Source: Nitratireductor sp. B36
Lineage (GTDB): Bacteria > Pseudomonadota > Alphaproteobacteria > Rhizobiales > Rhizobiaceae
DNA: 64,000 nucleotides
Direction of reading: 5' to 3'
NCBI RefSeq assembly: GCF_020833685.1
Contig: NZ_JACKZY010000005.1
Span: 223,753-287,752, forward strand
A program made the translations under genes and the position numbers. The notes under the pieces are model-generated. The model was given only the letters and a program-made list of their open reading frames with translations. It made no database searches and had not been told where the DNA came from. Shown one piece after another: positions 51,911-62,383 of this stretch. Every line of letters begins with the position of its first letter. Position 1 is the first letter of the stretch.

Positions 51911-52602
51911 AACCGAAAGAAGGAATCCTGCAGGGCCGAGTTGGAATATTCAACAGGCCGCCCTCCCCCATCCACCACCACGCGCTGGACCCTGAGCAGC
52001 GGCGAGGCCTTCGGTATGGACAATGCCTCTGCCTCTTCTTGCGAAGCCGACAGAAGCGAGACGTGCTCGCGCGCCAGGAAAATTTCGCCGCCAAGGGCAG
52101 CCCGCAACATGGTATAGAGCGAGGTTTCCGCAAGACTGGAGACGTCCAGCTTCTCAGCCAGAGTCGCCGGCAAAAGCGAGGTCTGATGAACGACGGGACG
52201 GCCCTCCAGTAGGCGCACCCGGCGGATCTCGAAGACCTCGGTTCCAAGCGGCAGTGAGAGCGCATGGGCAATGGAGAGCCCCGCCTCGACATGCCCCGTC
52301 GAGATGAGGCGCGTTGACGGACGAAAGCCGGCCTCGCGCGCGGCGGTGGGAAAATCCATCAGCTTCTCGCCGCTGCGCCCGATGGCGCGTTCGCGGTAAA
52401 CCGTGCTGCGCCCCTGCCCCTTGGAGACGAACCCCTCGCGCTGCAGGAGCTCCAGCGCCTGACGCACGGTGCGCCGCGAAACCGCATAGGCAGATGCCAG
52501 TGCATGTTCGGAAGGAAGCGGATCGCCATTGCGCCACAGACCGCCTGTCAGCTCGCGGATGAGCCTGTTGGCGAGGCGCTGATAGGCGTGATCCACAGCC
52601 AT
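51907..52602 (-). CDS. GntR-family regulator, HutC/UTRA type
   Basis: A 231-residue regulator: winged HTH at about residues 5-75 (LANRLIRELTGGLWRNGDPLPSEHALASAYAVSRRTVRQALELLQREGF) and UTRA effector domain at about 90-228 (EVFEIRRVRLLEGRPVVHQTSLLPA, LLRVQRVVVDGGGRPVEYSNSALQDSFFRF). It is the last gene of the FGGY-RbsB-RbsA-RbsC operon, 3 bp after the permease stop, and probably represses it in the absence of its sugar. Confidence 0.92.
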   Translation of the reverse strand: MAVDHAYQRLANRLIRELTGGLWRNGDPLPSEHALASAYAVSRRTVRQALELLQREGFVSKGQGRSTVYRERAIGRSGEKLMDFPTAAREAGFRPSTRLISTGHVEAGLSIAHALSLPLGTEVFEIRRVRLLEGRPVVHQTSLLPATLAEKLDVSSLAETSLYTMLRAALGGEIFLAREHVSLLSASQEEAEALSIPKASPLLRVQRVVVDGGGRPVEYSNSALQDSFFRF

Positions 52603-52605
52603 GTT

Positions 52606-53535
52606 TCAGGTCGCCCTGCCGCCGATGTTTCGCACCAGCACCGCGCCGATGATGATGAGGCCGGTGAAAATGTCCTGCAGGTAGTTCGGCACGCCGAGAA
52701 TGGTGAGACCATTGGCGACCACGGCGATGATCGCCGCGCCCAGAAGCGTGCCGAGCGCATTGGCCTGCCCGTCGCGGAAGGCGGTCATGCCGAGGAAGAC
52801 AGCCGCATAGGCCTGAAGCAGGAAACCGTTGCCGCCGGTCGGGTGGGCGCTGCCGAGGCGCGCGGTGAGAAGAAGGCCCGCAAGGGCGGCAAACAGCGTG
52901 CAGAGGCCGAAGGCCCACACACTGTTGGGCACGATGCGCACGCCGGTCAGCCGCGCGGCCTCCCGGTTGCCGCCAATGGCGAGGATGCGGCGGCCAAGCT
53001 CCGTGTGGTCCAGGATGAAAGCTGCAAACAGCGTCGCCGCCAGCGCCCAGAGCGTGAGAACGGGAATACCGGCGAGATAGCCGCGCCCCAGATCGCGGAA
53101 GCCCACCGGAATGTTTCCGAACAGCGTTGCGCCATCGCTGATCCAGTAGGTGATGCCGCCGACAATCGTGCCCATGGCAAGCGTGACGATGAAGCTCGGC
53201 ATGCGATAGGTGGCAATCGCAAGCCCGCTAACCGCGCCGACGGCAAACCCCGCAATGAGCGTGACCAGCATGACGGGCACGATGCCCCAGCCGGCACCGA
53301 ACAGCGTGACGGAAACGATGCCCGCCATGGAAACCACCGCGCCGACCGAAAGATCGAACTCCGACAGCGACATGACGAAGGTGGCGCCCAGCGCGACAAT
53401 GGCGAGCAGCGACATCTGCTGCGTGATGTTGATGAGGTTCGAGCCCTTGGCGAAGGCCTCCGGCGAGAGCGCCGCGAAAAGGGCGATGATGGCCAGAAGG
53501 CCGATCAGGGTTCCGTATCGGGCGGAAAAGCTCAA
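52606..53535 (-). CDS. ABC permease, ribose/xylose (RbsC) type
   Basis: A 309-residue permease of CUT2 importers with about 8-10 membrane segments. SEFDLSVGAVVSMAGIV and ILAIGGNREAARLTGVRI, VFLGMTAFRDGQANALGTLLGAAIIAVVANGLTILGVPNYLQDIFTGLIII are typical. It overlaps the ATPase gene by 4 nt (ATGA). Confidence 0.94.
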   Translation of the reverse strand: MSFSARYGTLIGLLAIIALFAALSPEAFAKGSNLINITQQMSLLAIVALGATFVMSLSEFDLSVGAVVSMAGIVSVTLFGAGWGIVPVMLVTLIAGFAVGAVSGLAIATYRMPSFIVTLAMGTIVGGITYWISDGATLFGNIPVGFRDLGRGYLAGIPVLTLWALAATLFAAFILDHTELGRRILAIGGNREAARLTGVRIVPNSVWAFGLCTLFAALAGLLLTARLGSAHPTGGNGFLLQAYAAVFLGMTAFRDGQANALGTLLGAAIIAVVANGLTILGVPNYLQDIFTGLIIIGAVLVRNIGGRAT

Positions 53536-55052
53536 ACTTTTATCTCCGGCTTTGTGGGCTGAGGCTGCGGCGCATGGAAGGTGGCGTCGATGACGGACTG
53601 GCGCGTGACGGCGCTGTTGGGCGCATCGAGCGTGACGGCCCCCTGCGCCATGACCACGACGCGGCTTGCGAGCATCAGGAGTTCTTCAAGATCGCTGGTG
53701 GCGAAGAGGATGGCCGCGCCCTCGCCTGCAAGGCGATTGCATAGCGCGTGGATCTCCGCCTTGGAGCGCACATCCACGCCGCGCGTCGGCTCATCGAGCA
53801 GGAAGAGTTTCAGCGACGGATCGAACCAGCGGCCGATCATGATCTTCTGCTGGTTGCCGCCCGACAGGGTGGAGATGCGGTCGCCAAGACCGCCATATTT
53901 GACGCTGAGCCCTTCAAGCGCGGCGCGAACGCCGGCCCGCGCCCGCCTCCAGGAAACGACCGGCAGGGCCTCCAACGCGCGGTGGCGCTCCAGATGCGGC
54001 AGGACGGCATTGTCAAGAATGGAGTGATGCATGACGAGACCGGTGTTGCGCCGGTCTTCGCAGACATAGGCGACACCGGCGCGTTTGCGGCTTTCGATGC
54101 CCGCGGCCGGGAGCGGCGCACCTTCAAGCGCGATGTCGCCCTCAGCCACGCCGCTTGCACCCCAGACGGCTTTCAGGAGACTGGAGCGGCCACTGCCCAC
54201 CACACCATACAGCCCCACGATCTCACCGGCGCGCACCGTCAGATCAATGGGGGCGCGGACCGGGCTCACGCGGAAACCCTTAAGCTCCAGAACGGGGTCG
54301 CCCGGAGCGCGCGCATCGCCATGGCGCTCATGGCGAAACGCCTCGCCCGCCATGAGCCCGACGATCTCGTCGCGCGAGGTGTCGGCGATCTGCCCGCTGC
54401 CGACGGATTGGCCATTGCGCAGCACCGTGTAGTCATCCGCCAGCGCGAACACCTCATCGAGCCGGTGCGACACGAAGATGATGGCGCAGCCCTGATCGGC
54501 CAGATCGCGCACGATGCGGCGCAGGACGATCGCCTCCTCCTCGCTCAGCGAGGCGGTGGGTTCGTCGAGGATCAACACCCGCGCATCGTCCATCAGCGCG
54601 CGCAGGATTTCGACAATCTGGCACTTGGCGACTGAGAGGCGCCCCACCGGCACGTCGATGTCGAGATCGAGCCTGTAGCGGTCCCGCAGGGCGGCAAAGC
54701 GCGCGCGCATCGCCTTCCAGTCGACACGACCGAGGTGGCGCGGATAGCTGCGGCCCACATAGGCGTTTTCATAGGCCGTAAAGCCCGGAACGAGATTGAG
54801 CTCCTGATGCACGGTGCGCAGCCCGGCGGCTTCCGCCGCGCGTGGATCCGCCGGCTGATACGCCCTGCCTGAAAGCTGCATCGTTCCGGCATCGGCCCGG
54901 TGCACGCCGGAAAGGCACTTGAGCAGGGTGGATTTGCCCGCCCCGTTCTCCCCCAGAAGGGCATGGACCCGCCCGGCGGCAACGTCGAGGCGCACGCCAT
55001 CGAGCGCCGTGACGCCGCCGAACCGTTTGGTGAGCCCTTCGATCTCGAGCAT
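53532..55052 (-). CDS. ABC ATPase, ribose-type (RbsA), two cassettes
   Basis: A 506-residue duplicated ATPase. The first cassette has Walker A GENGAGKST, VGRLSVAKCQIVEIL signature region and Walker B VLILDEPTASL; the second has GVVGSGRSSLLKAV (Walker A), LSGGNQQKIMIGRW and LFLLDEPTRGVDV. The second Walker A has Arg-Ser-Ser instead of Lys-Ser/Thr (GSGRSS), the usual degenerate second site of this family. Start MLEIEGLTKRFGG at 55052; upstream in-frame extension overlaps the binding-protein gene and is rejected. Confidence 0.94.
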   Translation of the reverse strand: MLEIEGLTKRFGGVTALDGVRLDVAAGRVHALLGENGAGKSTLLKCLSGVHRADAGTMQLSGRAYQPADPRAAEAAGLRTVHQELNLVPGFTAYENAYVGRSYPRHLGRVDWKAMRARFAALRDRYRLDLDIDVPVGRLSVAKCQIVEILRALMDDARVLILDEPTASLSEEEAIVLRRIVRDLADQGCAIIFVSHRLDEVFALADDYTVLRNGQSVGSGQIADTSRDEIVGLMAGEAFRHERHGDARAPGDPVLELKGFRVSPVRAPIDLTVRAGEIVGLYGVVGSGRSSLLKAVWGASGVAEGDIALEGAPLPAAGIESRKRAGVAYVCEDRRNTGLVMHHSILDNAVLPHLERHRALEALPVVSWRRARAGVRAALEGLSVKYGGLGDRISTLSGGNQQKIMIGRWFDPSLKLFLLDEPTRGVDVRSKAEIHALCNRLAGEGAAILFATSDLEELLMLASRVVVMAQGAVTLDAPNSAVTRQSVIDATFHAPQPQPTKPEIKV

Positions 55053-55063
55053 CGGTGCGGGCT

Positions 55064-55978
55064 TTACTCGCAGTTTGCGCCAAGTGTTTCGCGATCGACC
55101 ACCTTGGCCTCCACGAAGATCTCGCGGGAGGAAGGCTCGCCGCCGCCGAGCACCGTCTCGATTTCTCCGACTGCGGCGCTGGCGATGCCCGGAAAATCCT
55201 GCCGCACGGTGGCGGCGAGATTGGTGCACTGCTTGATCAGATCCACCGCCTGGGGATTGCCGTCAATACCGGCGATCACGATGTCTGCATCGGGCATGTC
55301 GCTTTGAAGGGCAAGCAGCGCGCCAATGGCCGGCTCGTCCCACGCGGCCCACACACCGTCAATCTTGTCGCCATGCTGGCGGATGAAGGTTTCCATCGCC
55401 TGCCGCGCATTGTCGATTGGGCCTGGCACCTGGACATAATGCTCGGCGATGACCTTGACGGCATCATTCTTCTCAAGCGCCGCATCCAGCGCCAGCTCAC
55501 GCTGGCGAACGCCGGGATGCGCGGAGTGGAAGAATTTGACAATGTTGCCCTCGCCGCCCAGCGCCTCGAACAGGTAATCGGAGAGGATGGTGCCAAGGGC
55601 AAAATTGTCGGTGGTGATGTTGGCGGTCACGCCATCGGCAAGCGCGCCGTCGAGCACGAAAACGGGGATGTCCTTGCCCGCGGCGGCGGCAACCTGATCG
55701 GCGATCTGGTTGGGATCGACACTGACCAGCACGATGGCGTCCGCCCCCGCATTGGTGACGTCCTCGACACGGCTTGCAAGCTGCTGGAAATCGCCGCGTG
55801 TGTCGACGACGTTCACCGTCCACCCCTTGGCCTCGGAATCGGTCTTGAAGGTCTCGACCATCTCATTCGTGGCAACGGAACTCAGATAGGGCGTCAGCAC
55901 GGCGATGTCCTCGGCATGGGCCGTGGAGATCTGGGCGAAAGCGGCCAGTGCGGCCGTGGTAAGGAGCATGCGTTTCAT
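55064..55978 (-). CDS. ABC binding protein, ribose-type (RbsB)
   Basis: A 304-residue periplasmic receptor. Signal peptide MKRMLLTTAALAAFAQISTAHA with cleavage after AHA. Mature blocks: IAVLTPYLSSVATNEMVETFKTDSEAKGWTV, VEDVTNAGADAIVLVSVDPNQIADQVAAAAGKDIPVFVLDG, MPDADIVIAGIDGNPQAVDLI. CUT2 family. It follows the FGGY kinase by 13 bp. Its sugar is unknown; the kinase suggests a pentulose, tetritol or related polyol. Confidence 0.94.
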   Translation of the reverse strand: MKRMLLTTAALAAFAQISTAHAEDIAVLTPYLSSVATNEMVETFKTDSEAKGWTVNVVDTRGDFQQLASRVEDVTNAGADAIVLVSVDPNQIADQVAAAAGKDIPVFVLDGALADGVTANITTDNFALGTILSDYLFEALGGEGNIVKFFHSAHPGVRQRELALDAALEKNDAVKVIAEHYVQVPGPIDNARQAMETFIRQHGDKIDGVWAAWDEPAIGALLALQSDMPDADIVIAGIDGNPQAVDLIKQCTNLAATVRQDFPGIASAAVGEIETVLGGGEPSSREIFVEAKVVDRETLGANCE

Positions 55979-55991
55979 GGTTTCCTCCGGG

Positions 55992-57437
55992 TCAGATTAT
56001 CAGATTGGCGTGTTCCCGCGCAAAGCGGGAGGCTGCGAGATAGGCCTGGTAGCGGCTGTCGCAGCGCTTGGCGTGGGTGGTGCCCTGTGTGTGCGCTGGC
56101 GACGCATCGACGGCGGCAGGCGATAAGCCGGCCTTTGCCGCGATCATGCGCAATGCGCCCCGCGCCGTCATCTCCTGGCTTGCATCGGGAAAGGCGATGT
56201 CGCGCTTCAGCACGTCGGCGAGGATCTGCCGCTGCAGCGGCGTACGGGCCGCGCCGCCAATGACGGTGAGCGGCGATGGCGGCAGGCCGGCGGTTTCCAG
56301 ATTGTGCCGGATGGCGAACGCCACGCCCTCAAGCACGGCGCGCGCCATTGCGCCCTTGCCATGGGTGCGGTCGAGGCCAAGGAATGCGCCGCGCACGCGC
56401 TGATCCTCGAAAGGCGCACGTTCGCCCGAGAGATAGGGCAGAAAGAGCGGGGCGGCGCGCGCTTCATCCGCCGTCGCAGCCGCTTCCAGCAGGGCTTCGA
56501 CACTTTCGCCCGTGGTTTCGGCCAGCCAGTCCATGGCGGCACCCGCCGTCAGAAATGGCGAGATGATGATGGCGCGGTCGGGATGGACCGGATCGGCAAG
56601 CGTGTAGATGTCACGCGGGGGCGCGGCCTCCTGCATGGTGAGCGTGGCCGCAACCCAGCCGGTGGTTCCGAGATAGGCATAGGCACGTCCCGGCGCGTCA
56701 GCGGCTGCACCCGATGTGGCCGCTGCCGCATCGCCTGCGCCATTGAACACAGGCGTGCCTTCGCTCAGGCCGAGCTCTGCAGCGGCTTCTGCCCGCAACG
56801 GGCCAAGGATCTCGTCGGCCGGGAGGATTTCAGGCAGGCGCGACGCTTCGACACCCGCAGTGGCGAGCAGTTCGGGATCCCAGCACCGTGTTGCGATGTT
56901 CATCAGGCCGGTGGTGGAGGCGACGGTGGGATCGATCGCAGCGCGGCCGGTCAGCCGGAAGGTGACAGCATCCTTCGCGCCGAAGAAGAAGCGGTGTTCA
57001 TCAGGAAGACCGGACGCGAAACGGTCAAGCCGCATGAGTTTGAAAATCGTGTGGGCCGGGTCCGGGTGATTGCCGACACGCCGTGCATAATCGCCCGGCA
57101 GGCGGGCTTGGAGTTCGGCAATCTCGGTCTCGCTCAGGCGGCGGTCGGAATAGAGCGCGGCAGGTGCCAGCGCTTCGCCCTCCGGTGACAGAACAATCAG
57201 GTTCTGCATGGAACCGGTAAAGACGAGCGCTTCAATGTCTTCTCTGTCGGGCATGTCTGCCAGCGCGGAGACAAGCGCCGCCCACCAATTGGCAGGGTCC
57301 TGCGTCTGCGAGCGGTCGGTCCCGGTCGCGGTGGCGATGGACGACGACCGGGCAGCCAGCATCGCGCCATGCTCAGAAAACAGCACGGCTTTCAGGGCCG
57401 ATGACCCGATATCAATGGCCAGAACGGTCCGGCTCAA
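55992..57437 (-). CDS. FGGY-family carbohydrate kinase
   Basis: A 481-residue kinase: MSRTVLAIDIGSSALKAVLF (phosphate-1 loop), TQDPANWWAALV, SMQNLIVLSPEG and FFGAKDAVTFRLTGR in the N-terminal domain, and FNGAGDAAAATSGAAA (catalytic Asp region), LFLPYLSGERAPF, GVAFAIRHNLETAGLPPSPLTVIGGAARTPLQRQILADVLKRDI in the C-terminal domain. Substrate not recognised; xylulokinase-like in size. It is the first gene of the importer operon, so it likely phosphorylates the imported sugar. An AraC gene lies 195 bp upstream on the same strand. Confidence 0.93.
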   Translation of the reverse strand: MSRTVLAIDIGSSALKAVLFSEHGAMLAARSSSIATATGTDRSQTQDPANWWAALVSALADMPDREDIEALVFTGSMQNLIVLSPEGEALAPAALYSDRRLSETEIAELQARLPGDYARRVGNHPDPAHTIFKLMRLDRFASGLPDEHRFFFGAKDAVTFRLTGRAAIDPTVASTTGLMNIATRCWDPELLATAGVEASRLPEILPADEILGPLRAEAAAELGLSEGTPVFNGAGDAAAATSGAAADAPGRAYAYLGTTGWVAATLTMQEAAPPRDIYTLADPVHPDRAIIISPFLTAGAAMDWLAETTGESVEALLEAAATADEARAAPLFLPYLSGERAPFEDQRVRGAFLGLDRTHGKGAMARAVLEGVAFAIRHNLETAGLPPSPLTVIGGAARTPLQRQILADVLKRDIAFPDASQEMTARGALRMIAAKAGLSPAAVDASPAHTQGTTHAKRCDSRYQAYLAASRFAREHANLII

Positions 57438-57632
57438 ACCACCCTCCCTCTCATGGGGTAGACGAATTCAACGTCCACCGTGTCGCCGCGCGCTGGCCTT
57501 TTTGCAAGGTCCGTTCCCCGTTTTCCGCGCGGTGATCCACGAGTGCGGGGCGAAATGCCCACCCTGTCAACAAGAAGGGAGGGTGCACCGCCATTTCATT
57601 TCCCGATTTGGACAACGACTTCCGAAAATGCG

Positions 57633-58613
57633 TCAGGTCGCGCGGGTGACTGCGGGGCTGTGACCGCAATGGCGGCGGAAGGCAGCGGCAAAGCGGCCAG
57701 CATGGGCGTAGCCGACGCGCGCGGCCACCGCCGCCACTGGCAGGCCATCGCGTTCGAGCAGAAGCCGTGCATGCTCCATGCGGCGCATGGTGAGATAATC
57801 ATGCGGGGAAAGCCCGGTAAACCGCCGCATGCCTGTGGTCAGCGTTCGCTGGGACACCTCAAGCCGTTCGCACAGCGACGACACGGTGAGCGGCAGCGCG
57901 GCGGGATCATCGAGCAGCGCCTTGAAGCGCAAGACATAGCGCGGCAGCGGGCCGGCGGCGGCAAGCGCCGAAGGCTCTGCCTCGCGGCAAGGCACATGGG
58001 CAAAGAGCGTTTCCAGAACCGCATTGACGAGCGGCATGGGCGAAAGCGCCGTGCTGTCGGCGGCCTCGATCTCCTCTGCCACCATGAGCCCGAAGAGACG
58101 CGCCAGCCGCCGCCCGACCGGCGTGTCGAGGTCGATTTCCGGCTTGAAGAAAGGCGTGCGGCGCACCGGGTCGCCCGTATGGCGCTGCCAGGCGCGCTCC
58201 ACGAAATCGCGCTCCAGCCGCAGCATGACCTGCGTGGTGCCGGGCCGCCAGTTGGAGCGCACGAAGGGGCCGGGCGAGAGAATCAAGCCACGTCCGGGGC
58301 GCGAAGCGACACGGTCACGCCCGTAGAGAATGTCCACCCCGCCGGAGAGCGGGAATTCCAGCATGTAGAACGTGTCGAAAATGCCGGCCTCGATCTCGAT
58401 GTCGGGGCCATAGCGCAAAAGATTGAGGGATGCTCCCTCGCCCGCGACGGCGTGATGCCGGAAGTCGAGCGCGGCTTCACCGGACGGCATCAACAGGCGA
58501 TGCGGCCTGTAGCGCGCGCCGATGGCGGCCTCGGCCTCCGCAATGTCGAGCGAATGCAGGCCGGGCACCCGGCCAAGCCTTTGCGACGCGTCGATGAGAT
58601 CAGTCACCACCAT
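57633..58613 (-). CDS. AraC-family regulator upstream of the FGGY-RbsABC operon
   Basis: A 326-residue regulator. The N-terminal domain (about residues 1-200) is a cupin-like effector region of the AraC_binding_2 type; the C-terminal double HTH is at about 225-326 (TVSSLCERLEVSQRTLTTGMRRFTGLSPHDYLTMRRM, then HARLLLERDGLPVAAVAARVGYAHAGRFAAAFRRHCGHSP). Same strand as the FGGY gene, 195 bp ahead, with a good promoter-sized gap. It may activate that operon; the tail GntR gene would be a second control. Confidence 0.92.
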   Translation of the reverse strand: MVVTDLIDASQRLGRVPGLHSLDIAEAEAAIGARYRPHRLLMPSGEAALDFRHHAVAGEGASLNLLRYGPDIEIEAGIFDTFYMLEFPLSGGVDILYGRDRVASRPGRGLILSPGPFVRSNWRPGTTQVMLRLERDFVERAWQRHTGDPVRRTPFFKPEIDLDTPVGRRLARLFGLMVAEEIEAADSTALSPMPLVNAVLETLFAHVPCREAEPSALAAAGPLPRYVLRFKALLDDPAALPLTVSSLCERLEVSQRTLTTGMRRFTGLSPHDYLTMRRMEHARLLLERDGLPVAAVAARVGYAHAGRFAAAFRRHCGHSPAVTRAT

Positions 58614-58819
58614 GGCTGCGAGGATAACAGGACGATGGAACCTGTCTAGAAAAAGCTGGGCCGCGAAAGGAACAAGTCGCCTTTCATGCCACGCAGGACA
58701 GTCCCACTTTCCGCTTTATTTTCAGGCGACTAACTCACCTTCGCTTTCGAGACAGGTGTTTGACTTGTCCCGCCCGGCCATGCCTCAATCGAGAAAAGCG
58801 AAAAAGGGACGTTGCGCGT

Positions 58820-60040
<1,221 letters not shown>

Positions 60041-60086
60041 GCCACATCGCCCCGTCCGAAGCCCGTTGTTCGAAGAGAGTATCCGC

Positions 60087-60917
60087 ATGACCACCCGCAT
60101 TGACCGCCGCTTCGCGCGGCTGAAGGAAGAAAATCGCCCGGCACTCGTGACCTATTTCATGGGCGGGGATCCGGACTATGAGACCTCGCTCTCGATCATG
60201 AAGGCGCTGCCCGCGGCGGGCAGCGACGTGATCGAGCTGGGCATGCCCTTCTCCGACCCCATGGCCGATGGCCCGGCCATCCAGGCCGCCGGCCTGCGCG
60301 CGCTCAAAAGTGGGCAGACGCTTGCGAAGACGCTCCAGATGGCGCGTGACTTTCGTGAAGGTGACGACGACACGCCCATCGTGATGATGGGCTATTACAA
60401 CCCGATCTACATCTATGGGGTTGAGCGCTTTCTCTCCGATGCGAAGGAGGCCGGCATTGACGGGCTGATCATCGTCGATCTGCCGCCGGAGATGGATCAG
60501 GAGCTTTGCGTTCCGGCGATCAAGGCGGGGCTGAACTTCATTCGTCTGGCCACGCCAACGACAGACGAGGAACGTCTCCCAAAGGTTCTGGAGAACACGT
60601 CGGGCTTTGTCTATTACGTGTCGATGACGGGTGTGACGGGCTCGGCGCTGCCGGACACGAACAATGTTTCGGCTGCGGTTTCGCGCATCAAGGAACACAC
60701 GGACCTGCCGATCTGCGTCGGCTTCGGGGTGAAGACGGCGCGTCAGGCCAAGGCGATTGGCGAGGCGGCGGACGGTGTTGTCGTTGGCAGCGCCATCGTT
60801 GCGGCCATCGCCCAGTGCTATGACGACAACGGCAAGCGGATCGAAGACCCCGCCGAGGCCGTGGCAACTCTTGTGAAGGGGCTGGCAGACGGGGTGCGTT
60901 CTCGCCAGATGGCTTAA
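60087..60917 (+). CDS. trpA: Tryptophan synthase alpha chain
   Basis: A 276-residue TIM-barrel enzyme. Catalytic Glu is in [19 protein letters not shown] and catalytic Asp in [22 protein letters not shown] and [12 protein letters not shown] form the phosphate site. It makes indole from indole-3-glycerol phosphate and channels it to TrpB. Start [12 protein letters not shown] at 60087; a 7-residue extension is possible. Confidence 0.97.
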   Translation: MTTRIDRRFARLKEENRPALVTYFMGGDPDYETSLSIMKALPAAGSDVIELGMPFSDPMADGPAIQAAGLRALKSGQTLAKTLQMARDFREGDDDTPIVMMGYYNPIYIYGVERFLSDAKEAGIDGLIIVDLPPEMDQELCVPAIKAGLNFIRLATPTTDEERLPKVLENTSGFVYYVSMTGVTGSALPDTNNVSAAVSRIKEHTDLPICVGFGVKTARQAKAIGEAADGVVVGSAIVAAIAQCYDDNGKRIEDPAEAVATLVKGLADGVRSRQMA

Positions 60918-60999
60918 CGGTTTTGCCGATCTGACGCCTTGGCGCGACGCGGCGATCTGTTTAAGGATCGCCTCAGTTTTCTCGCCAAGGATACCCCAG

Positions 61000-61608
61000 A
61001 TGATTGCCTGGTCGATCTTCATACCGGCCTGTTTCGCGCTGAACTGCGCTCCCGGCCCCAACAACATGCTGGCCTTTTCCAATGCCGCGCGGCTCGGCCT
61101 CGTGCCGGCGCTACTGGGCGGGCTTGGCCGCATGCCGGCTTTCGTTTTCCTGATCGCGGTCACCATTGTCGGGCTCGGCGCGGTGCTGGCGGCGTCTGCC
61201 ACGGCCTTCACCGTCATCAAACTGGTGGGAGCGGCCTATCTCATTTATGTAGGCTTCCAGTTCTGGCGCAAGGCGCGCGCACTGGCGAACGCCAGTTCGC
61301 TGGATTGTGCCATTGGCAAACTGATGCGCCGCGATTTCGTGATTGCCATCAGCAATCCCAAAGCGATTGCCGTTTTCACCGCCTTTTTTCCGCAATTCAT
61401 CGATGCATCGCAGCCCGCATGGAGCCAGCTCGCGGCCATGGGCGGCGTCTTTCTGGCGCTGGAGGTGGCGGCGGTCGCGCTCTACGTGGTCGGCGGCGTT
61501 CTGCTTGGGAAGATGCTCAAATCCGAGCGCATCTTTGTGCATCTCAACCGGCTCGTTGGCGCGGTTCTCATTGCTTCGGGCGGCACTATGGTGCTTTCAC
61601 GCAGCTGA
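61000..61608 (+). CDS. LysE/RhtB-family exporter
   Basis: A 202-residue protein with six predicted helices. Opening MIAWSIFIPACFALNCAPGPNN and AARLGLVPALLGGLGRM are typical of the LysE superfamily, as are KLVGAAYLIYVGFQFWRKARAL and FVIAISNPKAIAVFTAFFPQFI. It exports amino acids or similar small molecules. Downstream of trpA, same strand, 82 bp gap. Confidence 0.92.
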   Translation: MIAWSIFIPACFALNCAPGPNNMLAFSNAARLGLVPALLGGLGRMPAFVFLIAVTIVGLGAVLAASATAFTVIKLVGAAYLIYVGFQFWRKARALANASSLDCAIGKLMRRDFVIAISNPKAIAVFTAFFPQFIDASQPAWSQLAAMGGVFLALEVAAVALYVVGGVLLGKMLKSERIFVHLNRLVGAVLIASGGTMVLSRS

Positions 61609-61781
61609 AGAGAAATGCTGCGGATTGCCGCAGCGCAAGGTCTTCACTTCGCGCCTGCAACATGTTCTATTCCGACCTGTCTTTTCCGGCGCACCCTCCC
61701 GGCAGCCGGAGTTCAAAATTTCAGGATAGAAGCCGCCCGGCCATTGGCCGGGATGGCGGTGTATTTGCCAAAGGACTAGCC

Positions 61782-62324
61782 ATGACCGTGAGAAAAGTTC
61801 CCAACGTTACCTTCCGCACGCGCGTTCGCGACGAATCGATCGAAGGCCCCAACCCGTACCGCTGGGAAGAGAAGACCACTGCCGATTTCTTCGGTGGCAA
61901 GCGTGTCGTCCTGTTCTCCCTGCCGGGCGCCTTCACCCCAACCTGCTCGACCTACCAGCTTCCCGACTTCGAGAAGCTCTACCCCGAATTTCAGGCAGAG
62001 GGCATTGACGAGATCTATTGCATCTCCGTCAACGATGCTTTCGTGATGAACGCCTGGGGCAAGGCGCAGGGGCTGAAGAACGTCAAGCTCATTCCCGATG
62101 GCTCGGGCGAATTCACCCGCAAGATGGGCATGCTGGTCGCCAAGGACAATCTCGGCTTCGGCATGCGCTCCTGGCGCTATGCGGCGGTGGTCAACGATGG
62201 CCGGATCGAAATGTGGTTCGAGGAGGAAGGCTTCTCCGACAATTGCGACACCGACCCTTATGGCGTTTCCTCGCCGCAGAACGTCCTGGACGCTCTGAAG
62301 AAGGGCGAGGCGCAGGCCGCCTGA
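61782..62324 (+). CDS. Peroxiredoxin, Prx5 (Ahp1-like) type
   Basis: A 180-residue thiol peroxidase: FSLPGAFTPTCS carries the peroxidatic Cys, with YCISVNDAFVMNAWGK and FGMRSWRYAAVVNDGRIE typical of Prx5-type proteins. A further Cys (NCDTDPYG) could be the resolving one. Cytosolic. Start MTVRKVPNVTFRTRV at 61782; the frame is open upstream through the LysE gene only by chance. Confidence 0.94.
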   Translation: MTVRKVPNVTFRTRVRDESIEGPNPYRWEEKTTADFFGGKRVVLFSLPGAFTPTCSTYQLPDFEKLYPEFQAEGIDEIYCISVNDAFVMNAWGKAQGLKNVKLIPDGSGEFTRKMGMLVAKDNLGFGMRSWRYAAVVNDGRIEMWFEEEGFSDNCDTDPYGVSSPQNVLDALKKGEAQAA

Positions 62325-62348
62325 TCATTCAGGAAACCTGATTTGAGA

Positions 62349-62383
62349 GGCCCGGATGGCGACCCCGTCCGGGCCTTTTCTTT
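62349..62383 (+). terminator. Rho-independent terminator of the peroxiredoxin gene
   Basis: GGCCCGGA (62349-62356) ... TCCGGGCC (62368-62375), 8-bp stem with an 11-nt loop, then TTTTCTTT. It sits in the 57-bp gap between the convergent peroxiredoxin and gnd genes and runs up to the gnd stop. Confidence 0.88.

Noticed and set aside
51907..57437. RbsABC importer as the inositol transporter for the iol operon
   Set aside because: It has its own FGGY kinase, GntR and AraC, and no IolR-type site was found ahead of it; inositol breakdown does not need an FGGY kinase.
60939..61781. Long upstream extension of the peroxiredoxin frame through the LysE gene
   Set aside because: The region is coding in another frame for a clear LysE protein; the peroxiredoxin begins at 61782 with a normal N-terminus.
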